From Elmis aenea (lineage: Eukaryota > Arthropoda > Insecta > Coleoptera > Elmidae), in NCBI GenBank assembly GCA_947652605.1, contig OX393577.1, positions 24,121,466 to 24,185,465 of the forward strand: a stretch of DNA of 64,000 bases, read 5' to 3'. The notes beneath the pieces are model-generated. The model was given only the letters and a program-made list of their open reading frames with translations. It did no database searches and was not told the origin of the DNA. The translations under genes and the position numbers were made by a program. This document shows, one piece after another, positions 20,282 to 33,747 of the stretch. Positions within the stretch are counted from its first letter, which is position 1; every line of letters begins with the position of its first letter.

Positions 20282-21837
20282 CAGGGCCGTTTCTGGCGGG
20301 GGGCGAAAGAGTGCCCAGCACGTGGGCGGCCGATTTAGAGGGCGGCCACTTGCCGTCTTTAATGTTTCACAAGAACTGAAAATAAAATATTAGTTTGAAA
20401 AATAGTATGTAAAAATGATCAAGGATTAAAGATTTCAATCCCATACTATTAAAAAAAAATTGCAAAAACGCGTAAATCACTCTCCAGTTTGCTTATTCGG
20501 TAATTTCGACTTGAGAGTAAAGATTGCGATTAAATTTATGTACTCAATCGGCGGTTGTATACCGTACCGTAGCAATGTAGATAGCAATGCAATTGGCAAT
20601 GGGACAAGTGTCAAGGGCGCAAGAGATGGCGCTGAAAATCCCTCTTACACATGATGACAAATTTACAGTCATTCAACAGTCTGCAACTAATGGGAAAAAT
20701 ATTTATTATTGATTTCTCAGAAAATATTATTCTTGATAAAAGTTGGTGCATGGTCTAAAACTAATTATAAGAATAAAAAGTCATGGAACACTAGATTATA
20801 ACGATTTTCGAAATATTCGCAGGAGTAAAGTGCCCCTATTTTAGGAGATATAAAAAAAAAATTATAGGAAAAAGTTATTTAGAATCTCAAATTAAGGCTA
20901 GATTTAAATTTTGAAGGTCAAATTCTAATTTTTTTTTAAAAGAAATTTTAACATTCAAAAAGTCTGCAACAAATGGAAAAGTTTTTAATGATCGATTTCT
21001 CAAAAAATTATGTTCTTAATAAACGGTAGTGCATGGTCCAAAACTAATTTTAAATGAAAAAAAGTTTAATAAAGTCATAGGACACTAGATTTTAGCGATT
21101 TTTGAAATATTCGCAAAAGTAAAGTGCTTAAAATTTTGTAATAATTGTAATTTTGGAATTTGACCGTCAAAATTTACACCTAGCCTTATTTTGAGATTCT
21201 AAATAACTTTATTAAACAATTTTTTTTCTTAAAATAAAGGCACTTTACTCTTGCAAATATTTCAAAAATCGCTAAACTCTAGTGTCCTATGAATTTTTAT
21301 CAAACTTGTTTTTATCTTAAAATTAGTTTTAAACTATGCACCAACTTTAAAATTTTCTGAGAAATCAATAATAAAAAACTTTTATATTTGTTGCAGACTT
21401 TTTGAATGTTAAAATTTCTTAAAAAATAAAATTTTGAATTTGGTCTTAAAAATTTAAATCTAGCCTTATTTTGAGATTCTAAATAACTTTTTCCTATAAA
21501 TTGTTATTGTATCTCTAAAATAAGAGCACTGCTCTTGCAAATATTTCAAAAATCCTTAAAATCCAGTGTCCTATGATTTTTTATTAAACTTTTTTTTATC
21601 CTAAAATTAGTTTTAGACCATGCACCAACTTTTATTAAAAATAAATTTTTTTGAGAAATCAATAATAAAAATTGTTCCCATTTGTTGCAGACTTTTTGAA
21701 TGACGCTGTATACATGTTGTTAAATATAATACTTGCAACGACAATTATTTATTTTTTTATTTCAATTTTTTTTTGTTTACTGGGGCGGCGAAACGTACGT
21801 TAGCACGCGGGCGGCCAAGTACTCAGAAACGGCACTG
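20282..21837. mobile_element. hAT element with perfect 8-bp duplication, containing family A
   Basis: Ends CAGGGCCGTTTCTGGCGGGG and CAGAAACGGCACTG. GTTTTCAG is duplicated exactly (20274-20281, 21838-21845). A family A copy occupies 20664-21710. No transposase gene is visible. Confidence 0.85.
20664..21710. repeat. Family A inverted-repeat element, whole copy
   Basis: Bounded by TACAGTCATTCAACAGTCTG and its counterpart ACTTTTTGAATGACGCTGTA. The interior is four or more diverged inverted units of about 230 nt around GATTTTTGAAATATTCGCAA and TGGTGCATGGTC words. Flanking TA. Confidence 0.75.
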
Positions 21838-21858
21838 GTTTTCAGGTAAAGGAACACA

Positions 21859-22648
21859 TACAGGGTGATTCAAATTCGAGGACGACCATAGGTATTTCGC
21901 TTATTACTGAAGATAGAGGGTAGGTTTAAATTTGGCAAAGTTGCTAAATTTTATGCTCATCAATAATATCAAAACAGATTTGAAATATCTTCAACTGTTT
22001 TTGAAAAAATTGAAAAAAACTGAAAAAATAACTTTTTAATTTATAATTTTTTTGAAATCTGCTAAAACTTTTACATGGCCACTTTTTATTTTACTTTTAA
22101 TGGTACCATCATTTTTTTTGCTGTGCCGTTTTCGTTTTGTTTTATAGGTACTAACTTTTAAATTTCTTATGGGCAACAAACAAACTTGATTTTCATCTAG
22201 TTATTAGATATGTTGAATAAATGAAACCTTTTTTCTCAAATAAATACGTTATTTATGTAAATAACATAATCATGTAATACACTTTTTAAATCAGAAAAAA
22301 AGTTCTAGCCAACTAGATGAAAATCAAGTTTGTCGTCCATAAGAAATTTAAAAGTTAGTACCTATAAAACAAAACGGAATCGGCACAGCAAAAAAAATGA
22401 TGGTACCATTAAAAGTAAAATAAAAAGTGGCCATGTAAAAGTTTTAGCAGATTTAAAAAGAAACATGAAAAAAAAAATTATAGCAAAAAATTTTTTTTTT
22501 TTTCAAGAACAGTTGAAGATATTTCAAATCTGTTTTGATATTATTGATAAGCATAAAATTTTGCAACTTTGCCAAATTAAAACCTACCCTCTCTCTTCAG
22601 TAATAAACGAGATCCCCATGGTCACCCTCGAATTTGATTCACCCTGTA
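21859..22648. mobile_element. Fold-back element, TA|CAGGG ends (790 bp)
   Basis: TACAGGGTGATTCAAATTCG and its complement at the right, with arms matched for over 300 nt (AAATTTAAAAGTTAGTACC and its complement near the middle). The centre is at about 22250. It begins 13 bp after the duplication of the neighbouring hAT. Confidence 0.8.
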
Positions 22649-22728
22649 CATGATATATTTAGCAAAATTACCACAGAGTAATAATATAAATATAAACATA
22701 AAATTCACATTAATTCCAAAGAAGCACT

Positions 22729-22761
<33 letters not shown>

Positions 22762-23535
22762 CGGAAAAACGTTCTTGATGCTTTAAATTTATATTTTTGT
22801 TGCTTGTTTCATGAACAAAAAACGTACATTATTGTGAATTTTCTTAAAGGCAACTTGCCTTGCCTACACATGACTCCAAATATAATAAAAATCATAAAGG
22901 ATTTTATAGTATACCTGTCAAATTGCACTAATTATCACCCACTTAGGCCAGTTGCGCACGACCAATATTTTTATCACGTACCTACTTAAAACCTCCTGAC
23001 AATAATTGCATCCACATACGGGTAAAGAAAAATCGTCATTACACAATGTTTTCGGTGCCCTATGATTTGGCAGTTCTCTTACCATTGTTCGAAAATTTGT
23101 ACATCTCAATTTGCAAATAATTAGACGAATGTTATCGCTATGCAACGATTGGTTAATATAGAAAGGGATATACCTCAAACCAAATGTTTGCAATAGAAGG
23201 GAAGTGAAAAATTTCTTTTACAACAGAGTTTAAAACTGCATGGAATTAAATGTTTCATAATTTTATTGAATGGTTGGTACCTACCCTATCATAAATTTTA
23301 TAACTTGGAATTTCTCTCGTTACAAAGGGGCGGGTTTTCAGTGTAGCCAGGTTGACTAGTCCGTTTTACGCCCTAATTTCGATGAGATTTTTTTTTTATG
23401 TTCATTTTTCATTGGAACTTGCGCTAGTGCCAGCACTAATTATTATATCTACTGTTCCTTCATTACCCCGAGATTTTAATTTTTATCCCATTTGGGTAGA
23501 CTAAAAGTACCGCCCCCTCCCTAGCTACGCCACTG

Positions 23536-24086
23536 TTCAAGAGTATCCCGAAGTTTGCATTTTTTGATTATTTTTTTAATGTTTTGTTGCTAGCTTTCAT
23601 AAAAAAATTTATAGTTGGTTCTTTATTTTTAATCCATCATCCAATAATCATTTATCGTATGATCTGAGTGGTCGTGGGTGAAATACTATGAACGTATAAA
23701 ATATACACACTAGAAAAATTTAAACTTTAAACTATTATAGTGAGTGGTTCTGCAAGTGGGCAGCTCATGTAAGTTTTCTTCTAACGATTTTGATAGAAAA
23801 CTACAACAGAATTGCTCAGGAATTGTGCATGTAAAGGTAAGGAACTTTGGTAAAATTAAAAGATTCTTAAAAAATGCCAATACATTATATTTTTACTTTA
23901 ATAACTCCTTGGTCGAAGCATTTAAACATAATTAAAACAGTCTTTTTTACTCCTCCGCCTATTTTCGATTTACATACCCCCATTTAATGCTAAAATGTAA
24001 AACGTTTTCCTAAACCCGTTTTTAAGAGTTGATCGTAAAGAACTTGAAAAACAGCAATTTTCCGATTATCATGTGTAAGATCGCCC
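23536..24086. other. Intergenic, nothing recognised
   Basis: AT-rich sequence without a recognisable gene or element. Confidence 0.5.
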
Positions 24087-24094
24087 CACTAGAC

Positions 24095-24921
24095 CAGTGT
24101 TTCTTAAACTGTGGGTCGCGACCCAAAAGTGGGTCGCGAGAATTTTATTTTGGGTCGCAAATCATATTGAAACCGATAAAAATTTTATTTATTTAACCTA
24201 GCCGGAAATTAGTATTTTATTCATTTTAAAGGTAATTTTTGTGTAATGAGATTTTGAGTTTTAGTTGATAAATAAATTTAATAGCAAATTGAATACGTTT
24301 TTTTATAATCATAATAATAATAATGAATAGGGACTCGAATCACAAAAAATAACGGTTCAGTTCCGGTTACCGGTTCGATAAATTTTAACTTTTCGGTTTA
24401 CGTTCCAATCCACCGGTTTGTATTTTATAATGATTCGGCAACCAGTTCAGCGGCAACGGCTCAGTTCCGGTTCCGGTTTAATGCTTTTTTTGTTTTCAAT
24501 AGAAAATTTTAAAAAGTATACATTATGCAAAAATGTTTATGATGATGCATATTTATAAATTAAACTTTTTAAAATTGTTCCCATTTTGGTCAAATGTAAT
24601 TAAAATTACGAAAATAAAAAATATGCAACGTCATTAAGAAATATAATTGACTCAAACTGAACCGGTTACAGCGATTTGAACCGGTTGATACCAGTCCGTT
24701 CGATTCGATTTTACAGTTTAGTTGATTTTTAACTTAAAGGTTCTGTTACGGTTCACGGTTTATGAAAAATATACCGGTTCGTTACGGTTTTTGTTTTAGT
24801 TTCGGTTTCCATGGTTATGAATGATTAACATTATCATTTTAAAGTATCAAAATTTTGTTGGGTCGCGACAATTTTTTAGATTGAAAAGTGGGTCGCGAAG
24901 AAAAAAGTTTCAGAAACACTG
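24095..24921. mobile_element. hAT element with perfect 8-bp duplication
   Basis: Ends CAGTGTTTCTTAAACTGTGG (then GTCGCGAC) and AGTTTCAGAAACACTG preceded by GGGTCGCGAA. CACTAGAC is duplicated exactly (24087-24094, 24922-24929). The middle (about 24335-24815) is rich in CCGGTTC/GGTTCCGG words and may be a second, nested element. No coding part. Confidence 0.88.
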
Positions 24922-24929
24922 CACTAGAC

Positions 24930-26971
24930 CACTGAAAACATCCCGACACGATGATGTGGGTAATTATTGTTGCGGGCAAACATGTTTTTGCTTTAATTCC
25001 TTAAATGTGGATTGTTTAAACTATCCAGTACAGAGTACATATTACCTACAAAACTTTGTTTTACTCTTGTGAATATACATCACAGACTGACACAACCTTA
25101 AACAAATTCAGTCAATGAGAACTCTGCAATATAATAAATGTTATTTATAACAACTATTCCCTTTTAGGAACTCTAGAACTATCCTGAAATCAGCATAAAT
25201 ACGCTATTAACCATTTGCTGCTCGAGTTAAAGTTTTAAATTCAAAATGCTATTAAGTTAATATCAAGTTTTAAAGACGCTCACCGAAGCTTGTATCATTC
25301 TACATACCTCAAAGTAATGAACATCAAAAAGCAATGCTAAACTGTCATAAAACTTAACTTCCTGTCGGAAACTACTTCTACCCTAACAGAAATTTGTCGT
25401 TAATAAGGTAAATTGCTACCACAAGAGCCGGTGTCAACGAAGTGTTTTGAATTAAAAATAAACGGAAAGCTTTGACAAATTACTTAATAAGGTAAGTTGA
25501 AATTGCCACTAGAAACATAATGTTGTGATAATTAATGTGACAAGATTAACACTTATCACGTATAGTATATTTAGAATGTGTCTTAAATATCATCTCTTAC
25601 AGAAATAAACTGTCAGTTGTACGAAGTAAAATGTGAGTTATCTCCAGGAAAATGACATTTAACTCGTACATTTGAATTTGTTTAATTTAGGTATAGAATA
25701 TTTATCATTCATGTTATCACTCAATCTTTAGCAAGGTTTGCAATATTCAAAACATTATTAACTACCATGCGCTAATTTCTTGAATCACTTTTTTTTTAAA
25801 TATAAATATCAAGATGTAATGAATGCGTTTTTGAAACTATTTTTAACTAGATATTTTTGAGTTCTATAAAATGTTTTTTATTAATACTCGTATACCTAAT
25901 AAAAATTTAAGTGCAGTTATACAAAGCTTTGTTAATGGTCAGTTAAAAGTCGTTGTGAAAGTAACAAAAATGATTTCACATTCTTATTAAGTGTAATCGT
26001 TTATATCACGTATAAACAAATTATGAGGACCAAAATAAATCTATGGAGGGTTAAACACGATTAAAATTACAAATATTTTAAATATAATCAAAGTACTTTC
26101 CTTTAGCAATTATACATTTCACCATTTTTACTTCCATTTCTTAAAAGTTTTTTAAATGATCTTGGATTGTTCCAGCAATCTAGCAACTGAAGATCGTTTC
26201 GTAAATTAATATTTTTGGTGCTTTATCTTCGATTGTCGCTTTAACAAAAGCTTTTTTTACGAACAGACGAAGGACGACTTACCAACTTTGTCATTTTCTG
26301 TTTAAGCAAAACAATAAGTAATATACAGGGTGAAAATAAAAGGTGTTACAAATATGATATTGTAAATTTTTTAATGAAGTATTAAATACACTGTTGAAAA
26401 TTAAAAAGCATGTCATGAGAAAACAAAATTATATGTATTTTATGACATTTCTCGAATTCATTAAAAAGTGTTGATATAATAAAATGGTTTTCACAAACAA
26501 AGAAGAACAGGACATATCAAGGAATTTCTAGCTGGTTGCAAATTATACAATTAATCACGATCATATTAATGTCAAAGTGACAGTTTTAACAGAACGACAA
26601 AATTGTTTTGTTTTTGTATAAGATCATTTGATTAAAAAATTGAACAAAATGAATTTTTCTCAAATTTTTTTGGTAAAATATAATTTGAGATATTAAATTA
26701 GTGTCACATATCATTGAAATCAGAAAACAAAATGCTATGTGACTATGAGATCAAAATTTGTTCGCCGTATTTAAAAAAATGAAGTTGATGTTTCTGAATT
26801 GACGAAACGTTGTTGGAAATTTTATGTTATTTCAAAATATAAAGCGTAAGACGTTGCCATGAAGAAGTGCTTGCAGTGCAGATTGTCGATATCTTAAAAA
26901 ATGTAGGAATTGGGGCAAAAGAACGAAAATCAATTTTTTCAGTTTTTCTTGAATAACTTTTGAAGACAGAC
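24930..26971. other. Intergenic, nothing firm
   Basis: A left-end-like TACAGGGTGAAAATAAAAGG occurs at about 26323 but its partner arm is not evident. No gene seen. Confidence 0.4.
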
Positions 26972-26979
26972 ATTTGAAG

Positions 26980-28121
26980 CAGGGACTGAGAACGGAACGA
27001 AAACGAAAACGTTAAACGAAATTAACCGAAATTTTTTTAAGAACGAAAACGAAATTATTATTTTTCGTTCAAGAACGAAAACGAAATAACTATTTTCCAA
27101 AACCGGTTTTAACCGGTTTTATCTCAATTTAAATTTTATTTGTTAAACACGAACCCGAATTAACCTTCTATGCTGGGGAGACTTCACGAGGCAGTAAAAA
27201 ATCTCACTTGAAATTTATTGTTTATACTTGCAGTTTCGTGTAACACAAGAAACGGTACAGATATTCTCTGTACACTTGATTGGATATATATTATTAATGT
27301 GTATGTTTTATTTGTGTTTAGAGTTAATAAAAGTAAAATTTATTCTTCCTTCGAAAAGGACTAAGGTAAAAGAAGATTTATTGGATAATGTGTTGCTAGT
27401 AAGATTAAATGGATTGTGAAAATGTATATTATATGATATGGTATGTACAAACTTTTAAGTTAGAGTGTTAGAGTATATTTCAAGTTAATTTTTCATATAT
27501 TATTAATGTGCATATTTTATTTGCGTTTAGAGTTAATTTAAGTTTTTTTCTAATATCTTTTTTTAAATTTCTAACATTCATAAAAACATAAAGTGAATTA
27601 TCCACTTGAATTAATTCTTTTCTTTTAAAATAATTACAGCAGGATCTAATTTAATTCAAATTCATAGATTTTTAGTACTAAAACAAATTTAAAACAGCAC
27701 TTGCTATATTTTTTTATTTTTAAATAAAAATCGTGTGTGCAATTTAAACTAACAAGTTGTATTTTTGCACCTCACGGGTATTAGTTATATTAAATAAAAT
27801 GGTTAAATGTTAATGTGTTTAACGATTTGATAAATTTAATATGGCGGTGGTTCGCCAGTCTAAAATATGCTGTCCGTGAGCGTCAAAACTCATCGTCATC
27901 GTTTATATTTTAGTGGAGACGCAAATATTATTATCGTATTAATAGAGGCTTGAAGTGACTTGAAAAAAAAAATTAAAGTCCTCGATTTTTTGACGACCAA
28001 AAAAAAATGCAAAACCGGTTTTAACCGTTATTATTTCGGTTCCCGAAAACGAAAAAGGAATTTTTTCGGTTAGAACGAAAAGAACGAAAACGAACGAATT
28101 TTTTTTCGTTTTTAGTCCCTG
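26980..28121. mobile_element. hAT element with perfect 8-bp duplication (CAGGGACT ends)
   Basis: Starts CAGGGACTGAGAACGGAACG and ends GTTTTTAGTCCCTG. ATTTGAAG is duplicated exactly (26972-26979, 28122-28129). The ends are made of GAACGAAAACG repeats. No transposase gene recognised. It interrupts an older CAGGG-family half element whose right end finishes at about 28228. Confidence 0.88.
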
Positions 28122-28228
28122 ATTTGAAGAGCAACTAATTTCGCAACTTTGCCCTAATTTAACCGACCTTGTAGCTCTTAAGATAAGCGAGATCCCCCTG
28201 CATTTACTCGAATTTGGGACACCCTGTA
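28122..28228. repeat. Right end of an older CAGGG-family element split by the hAT
   Basis: Contains CAACTTTGCCCTAATTTAAC, GCGAGATCCCC and the end GGGACACCCTGTA, the family's right-arm signature. The sequence left of the hAT (about 26900-26979) continues it. Confidence 0.55.
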
Positions 28229-29220
28229 TACGCCCCAATTCCACTATTGGTTGAATACGGCTTTTTATTACTTTCGCAATAGACTCAAAACGATTAAACA
28301 CACATCAAATTTATTGTGTTGGAAATTGTGAAAATATACAGTTTTATACTCAATTAAACGCATTTGCAATTAAATAAATATAAACATAAAATTTATGAAT
28401 ATGGTAATCGTTTGTTCGATTAACTATCGAATGAATAATTCTATTGTAACTGCCTGAATTGCACAAACCGAAAAGCGATGCATTATATAAAATGAATAAT
28501 TTAAAACGATTAAGGCTTTGTTGAAATAATACATTTAGTGAACCCATATCAACGAACATTGTTCGCGAAATTTCATTTTTCAAACATCATTAGCCTTATC
28601 AATTCAGGCAACGTAAACCATAAATCATTTTCTTAATTTTTGTTTTGTAGGGTCTTCGTTTTCTTTTCATCAAACGGAAACTAATAGAGTTACCATGTAT
28701 TTGTTGTTCTGATGGCAAAAACTGAAAACGAAGTTATCTTTATAAATGTAATAAGACAGCGTTCGAAAGCACAACCATTACAAGCAAATTTCGGATTTAG
28801 GCTACATTGTTTAAAGACATTTGATAACGTGCTTAGTCAGAAGCTTCCTTTGGGTGTCATATTTAATAGGTTTGACAATATTTGAGAGCGATTTAGTTTC
28901 CTAAATTTAATTACAACGACAATCAGTGCCATCGTCGTCACTGTGGTGGTATTACTGTCGAATACAAAGTGTAAGCCGTCAAATTATTTACTTAACAAAA
29001 CTCGCCGTTTTTGTGGTTTCAGATAATTCTCATTCATATTAATAGGGCTTTTAGGAGAAATAATCTTTCACTTCACGCATTAAATATTATGCATCCTCTT
29101 GAGTTCTTTAACAAAGACACGCGTTAGAATGTAACCAAGAAGTTAGGAGATGGAAAAAATTCAAGCAATGAAGTTTGAACGTAATTTATAAACTTTAAAG
29201 AGGCGCCGTTTTAATAAATA
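28229..29220. other. Intergenic, nothing recognised
   Basis: No gene or element seen. Confidence 0.45.
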
Positions 29221-30270
29221 TACAGCGTCATTCAAAAAGTGCAGCAAATGGGAAAAAAATTATTATCGATTTCTCAGAAAAGTTTATTCTTGATAAAAGT
29301 TGGTGCAAGGTCTAAAACTAATTTTAAGATTTAAAAAAACAATAAAAAGTTATAGGACACTAGATTTTAGCGATTTTTGAAATATTCGTAAAAATAAAGT
29401 GTCCTATTTTAAGTTTTTAAGAGAAAAAAAAAATGTTATAGGAAAAAGTTATTTAGTTAGAAGGTTAGAACCCATAAATAAGCCTACATTTAAATTTTGA
29501 CGGTCAAATTCCAACTTTTATTTAAAAAGTTGCAACAAACGGAAAAAAAATATTATCGGTTTCTCAGAAAATGTTATTCTTGTTATAAGTTGTTGCATAC
29601 TTTAAAACTAATTTTAAGATGAAAAAAGTTTAAAAAAAGTCATATGACACTAGATTTTAGTGGCTTTTTGATTTTTTGAACCTTCAAATTTCTTAAAAAA
29701 TAAAAATTAGAATTAGACCGCAAAATTATAATCTAGCCTTATTTTTAAATTATAAATACATTTTTCCAATAAAAAAAATTTGTATCTCTTAAAAAAAGGG
29801 CAGTTTACTTAAGCGAATATTTCAAAAATTGCTAAAATTTTGTGTTCTTTGACTTTCATTAAACTTTGTTTCATCTTAAAAATAGTCTTAGACCATGCAC
29901 CAACTTTTATCAAAAATAAAATTTTCTGAAAAATCGATAATAAACAACTTTTCCATTTTTTGAATATTGTAATTTCTTAAAAAATAAAAGTTGGAAATTG
30001 ACCGTCAAAATTTAAATCTAGGCTTATTTATGGATTCTAAATCACTTTTTCCTATAAAATTTTTTGTATCTCTTAAAATAGGGCACTTTACTTTTGCGAA
30101 TATTTCAAAAATCGCTATAATCGAGTGTCCTATAACTTTTTATTTAACTTTGTTTTCTCTTAAAATTAGTTTTAGATCTCATGCACCAACTTTCATGAAG
30201 AATACATTTTTTTGAGAAATCGATAATATTTTTTTTTCCATTTGTTGCAGACTTTTTGAATGACGCTGCA
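29221..30270. repeat. Family A inverted-repeat element, whole copy
   Basis: TACAGCGTCATTCAAAAAGT at the left and ACTTTTTGAATGACGCTGCA at the right, flanked by TA. Interior of diverged inverted units, about the same length (1,050 bp) as the copy at 20664-21710. Confidence 0.78.
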
Positions 30271-30989
30271 TAAAAAACACCGAATCCCAATTTCAAAATA
30301 ACAGAAACTTTTTTAAAACGAATTAAAGGTGACCTGTAAATTTAGGTATAGATTCAGAAACAAAAACTAAACAGAAAAGTCTTTATAAACGTGTGAGCCT
30401 CAACGTTTCTTTTCACAAATACGCAACATTTTGTAATTGCCAATTGCAAAAAAAAACTAATCGACAATCCACAATAGCCACGAAGACATTTTACTAGTTA
30501 AAGTTTTCTTGACTAATGATGATGCACACAGCTGGCACTGACACCTTTTAATGAGGGTTTTGAAATAATTAATTGTAATCCTTGTAATTGGTGCTGACCG
30601 TACCAGAACCATTAGCACAGTAAAATAATTATATGTCCATCTGTCATTTTGTGTTTAGAAACCAATTAAAAAAGAAAAATGGTTCTTTAAATTTTAACAT
30701 GAAATTAAAGTCATTTTACTAGCAATTTTAAAGATACGTTTTTGTCAAATATATCATGCATAAAAAATACACAAGCTTAACTCAAAATTACTTATCCTTT
30801 TTAAAGGATCTCTGCTCGAAATGCAATATCATTTTCGGTGCAAAATTACCCACAAAACCAGTATTTTTTTCTTTGCAAAAAACTTACTCAAAAAGTTATT
30901 TAAATTGAAATTTTATGTCGACAATAAATTCTCCTTAGACAAACCTCGTCCTGTTTTCCCTTTTACAAAATAATATAATAAATAAATAA

Positions 30990-31258
30990 TAATAGTTATT
31001 TATGTATCAAGGCCAAAAAGTGTAACAGGCAAGGCCGAAAAAGTACGTTTTGGCCGAGGTGCATATTAAATTTTTTGTGCAATTGAATTAAAAACAATTT
31101 AAATTTTTAGTATTTTTCAAAAATATAGGTTAGAAACTACGTGACATTCTTTCACTGACAGATGACGGCGTATGCTGTTAGCTTTAATGCAAATTTACTT
31201 TTTCGTACGCTGTAGCGGCAGAAAACAGCTGTTTCTAGTACGATCGCACAAAAAATCT
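30990..31258. repeat. Two-part repeat, copy 2 (inverted relative to 343-766)
   Basis: Begins TAGTTATTTATGTATCAAGG and ends GTACGATCGCACAAAAAAT. It matches the reverse complement of 343-766 throughout, except that both GC-rich hairpins of copy 1 are absent. Confidence 0.7.
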
Positions 31259-31543
31259 TTTAAACAGTGGAAGATGACACATTAATTTATGTATTAGTAC
31301 CTAATGAATTTTTCATGTTTTATTTCCCCAAGGGTGAGACGATTGAAATGAAAATGTCAGTTTGTCGGTCATCAAAGCTGCTAGCAAATATTGACTCACT
31401 TTTAATTATTTATCATCGTTGTTTGGTTAAGTTCAATCAAAAGATCGTTCAGTATGCTGTAATTTCAATTTGTGTATTACATTGCAAATAGTTTCATGAA
31501 ATAATACAAAATGGTAGGTTACTAACTAATACAAGAAACAGTG

Positions 31544-32453
31544 TACAGGGTGGTCCAAATTCGATGGGATTACATGGGTATCTCGCTTAATAATCAAGAT
31601 AGAAAATGAAAAACGGTTAAATTACCAAAAATGTGCAGTTTTTTGGGACAAACTCAGAACAGTTGTCAAATATATTCTATCATTTCCTGTTTTTCTTGAT
31701 TTTTTTTGTTTTCACAGCCTACTTTTTGTTTATCATCTTTAGAAAAATTTAAAAACCTTTGTAACTTGCGTATTATTGAAAATAAATACATCAACCTTTG
31801 AACCCTTATATATTTGGAATGGGAAAAAATTAGAAATTTTAATATGTCATGGCAAAGTTAAAGGAGCGGGTGCTGAGATGACGTCACAGTACATGTAATG
31901 TACTCGGATGTTTTCGTGTCAAATATGAGCTCTTCAATCACCAATACCAGCTGTTGCAGAAACGTACACAAACTGTCACATAACCCTATATAAGTTGACA
32001 TTGTAAACAATCGTTCTAATCATTATTATCATATTATAATAATGCATGCACGAACACTATAGTATCCATATACTGTCATTGAAGCAGCTCATATTTGACA
32101 CGGAAACATCCGAGTACATTACATCTACTGTGACGTCATCTCAGCACCCGCTCCTTTAACTTTGCCAAAAAAAGGCTTTTTAGTAATTTCAAAATCTATA
32201 TAAAAATATCTAAAAATAATCTCTATAATCTTTTTCGATATTTACAAGAAAAAGAGAGATATGACACATTATTATTATAACAAAAAAACAGTTTTTCTCT
32301 AATATCTCAAACACCGGAAATTATATAATATTTTTGAAAACGGTTCTGAGTTTGTCCTAAAAAACTGCACTTTTTTGGTAATTTAACCGTTTCTCTATCT
32401 TGCCTATTAAGCGAGATAACCATGCAATCCCATCAAATTTGGACCACCCTGTA
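31544..32453. mobile_element. Fold-back element, TA|CAGGG ends, with nested palindrome
   Basis: Arms TACAGGGTGGTCCAAATTCG and complement, matching the element at 50145-50791 (same family, same ends). The central part is replaced by another palindrome (31851-32166). Confidence 0.85.
31851..32166. mobile_element. Nested palindromic element carrying CRE-like sites
   Basis: Arms GGCAAAGTTAAAGGAGCGGG, GTGCTGAGATGACGTCACAG and onward are complementary to 32166 backwards, about 70 nt each. Each arm carries the palindrome TGACGTCA, the consensus cAMP-response element. It sits near the centre of the larger fold-back. Confidence 0.75.
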
Positions 32454-33747
32454 CTATAAAGGCGCTTATAATTAAATTGATCTAATTGTTTATGATTTAA
32501 GCTTTGCAACATAGCAACTAGGATTCTACGTTTTTACCCCAACACTAACTTGTAGAAGTGTTGTATCAGTAAACACAACCTGCTAAATAAATTTAATCAA
32601 AGGAGTTAAATCTGCAACGTTGGTTACAAATTGTCATAAATATAGAATATACATACAAGCATACAACTAAATTATTCATTGCTAAAATGTTTGTGTTTTA
32701 GCCATTTATACATTATCGATTTTGTTTTATACCCCACTACAATCGTTACAAAGAGCAAAACCTTTAATCAAAATATTTACCCATCGCCACAAAATTGAAC
32801 CTCTACTATAAGACTAAGGTAAAAAACAGCTATTAGATTTTGACCTAATTTCCTATAATGAGTCTCCTTTAAAAAAACTCGATTATTTAGTTAAATGTAA
32901 TTCTTTAGTGTGGAAAATTAAACATACTTTTCCTCGTTGCCTTTTAAGTAAGTTAACGCTATCCGAGTTTATCTCTTTAACATAAATATGCTTCTTAATT
33001 AAACTCAGCCAAGTAGAAAACTGTTTTAAACAATAAATATTTAAATAGGATTAAAGTTTCCGTAAATAAAGCTTTTAAATAGTTTGCTAATAAGCGTTCT
33101 TAGCTATTAAATGTAACATTCTTTAGTAGCTAAAATAATCTTCTAGAATTATCCCAAAGATTTCAAATTATTGTTGTGTGAGCGAGCTATGTGTTAAAAA
33201 GGTATTTCACCAAAACATGAAAAAAGTTATAAATTTCATTATTTAAACAGAAATCCTTTACATTAATTATTATTTTATTAGCAGTATATTGTAATTACTT
33301 TTTCTGAAATATTTTTAAGATCAATAATGGTTCTGTTTTAGGTAAGCAAAAATCGTTCGGAATTTGGTGTTTAAATTATACTGGAAAATGTTGGACCATT
33401 GAAAAATAAATTACCTGTGGACATCAAGCACAAAAATATGACACAAAACACCATATATTACACAGTATAATCAGTCACACACGTGCAGAACCAAGGTTAG
33501 GGAATCAATTTGTTAGTATCTAACTTGTACACTTGTGTAATTAGTAAAAATCTATTTAATGGACTGGAAAATTCTTCTAGTGAGTAAATTCGAGGCACTA
33601 GAAAACTTCGCGGTGGTTTTGTTAATAAACATTCTAAACAAGTACAAAAGTGATTATTGAATACATTTGTGTTACTAGAAACTTCAACCACTGCTATAAT
33701 TTGCGAATACATACCCAACCGGCTACAAAAAGGTTTTTCGGTAAGTC
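32454..33747. other. Intergenic, nothing recognised
   Basis: AT-rich sequence without a clear gene or element. Confidence 0.45.

Larger units (their letters stand above)
19978..23535. mobile_element. hAT-like element (CAGTGGCGTAG ends) with nested insertions
   Basis: Left end CAGTGGCGTAGTTAG followed by GGGGCGGT. Right end ACCGCCCCCTCCCTAGCTAC then GCCACTG. I cannot find an 8-bp duplication around it, so the two ends may not belong to one insertion. Inside are a second hAT (20282-21837), a family A copy, a fold-back (21859-22648) and an A-tract (about 22738-22761). Confidence 0.55.

Noticed and set aside
22738..22761. A-tract as the poly(A) tail of a processed gene
   Set aside because: A shorter A-run occurs at the homologous place of the element copy near 42787, so it is part of the transposon interior.
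26323..28228. One fold-back element bounded by TACAGGGTGAAAAT and ACACCCTGTA
   Set aside because: The two ends do not pair beyond the CAGGGTG core, so they belong to different copies.
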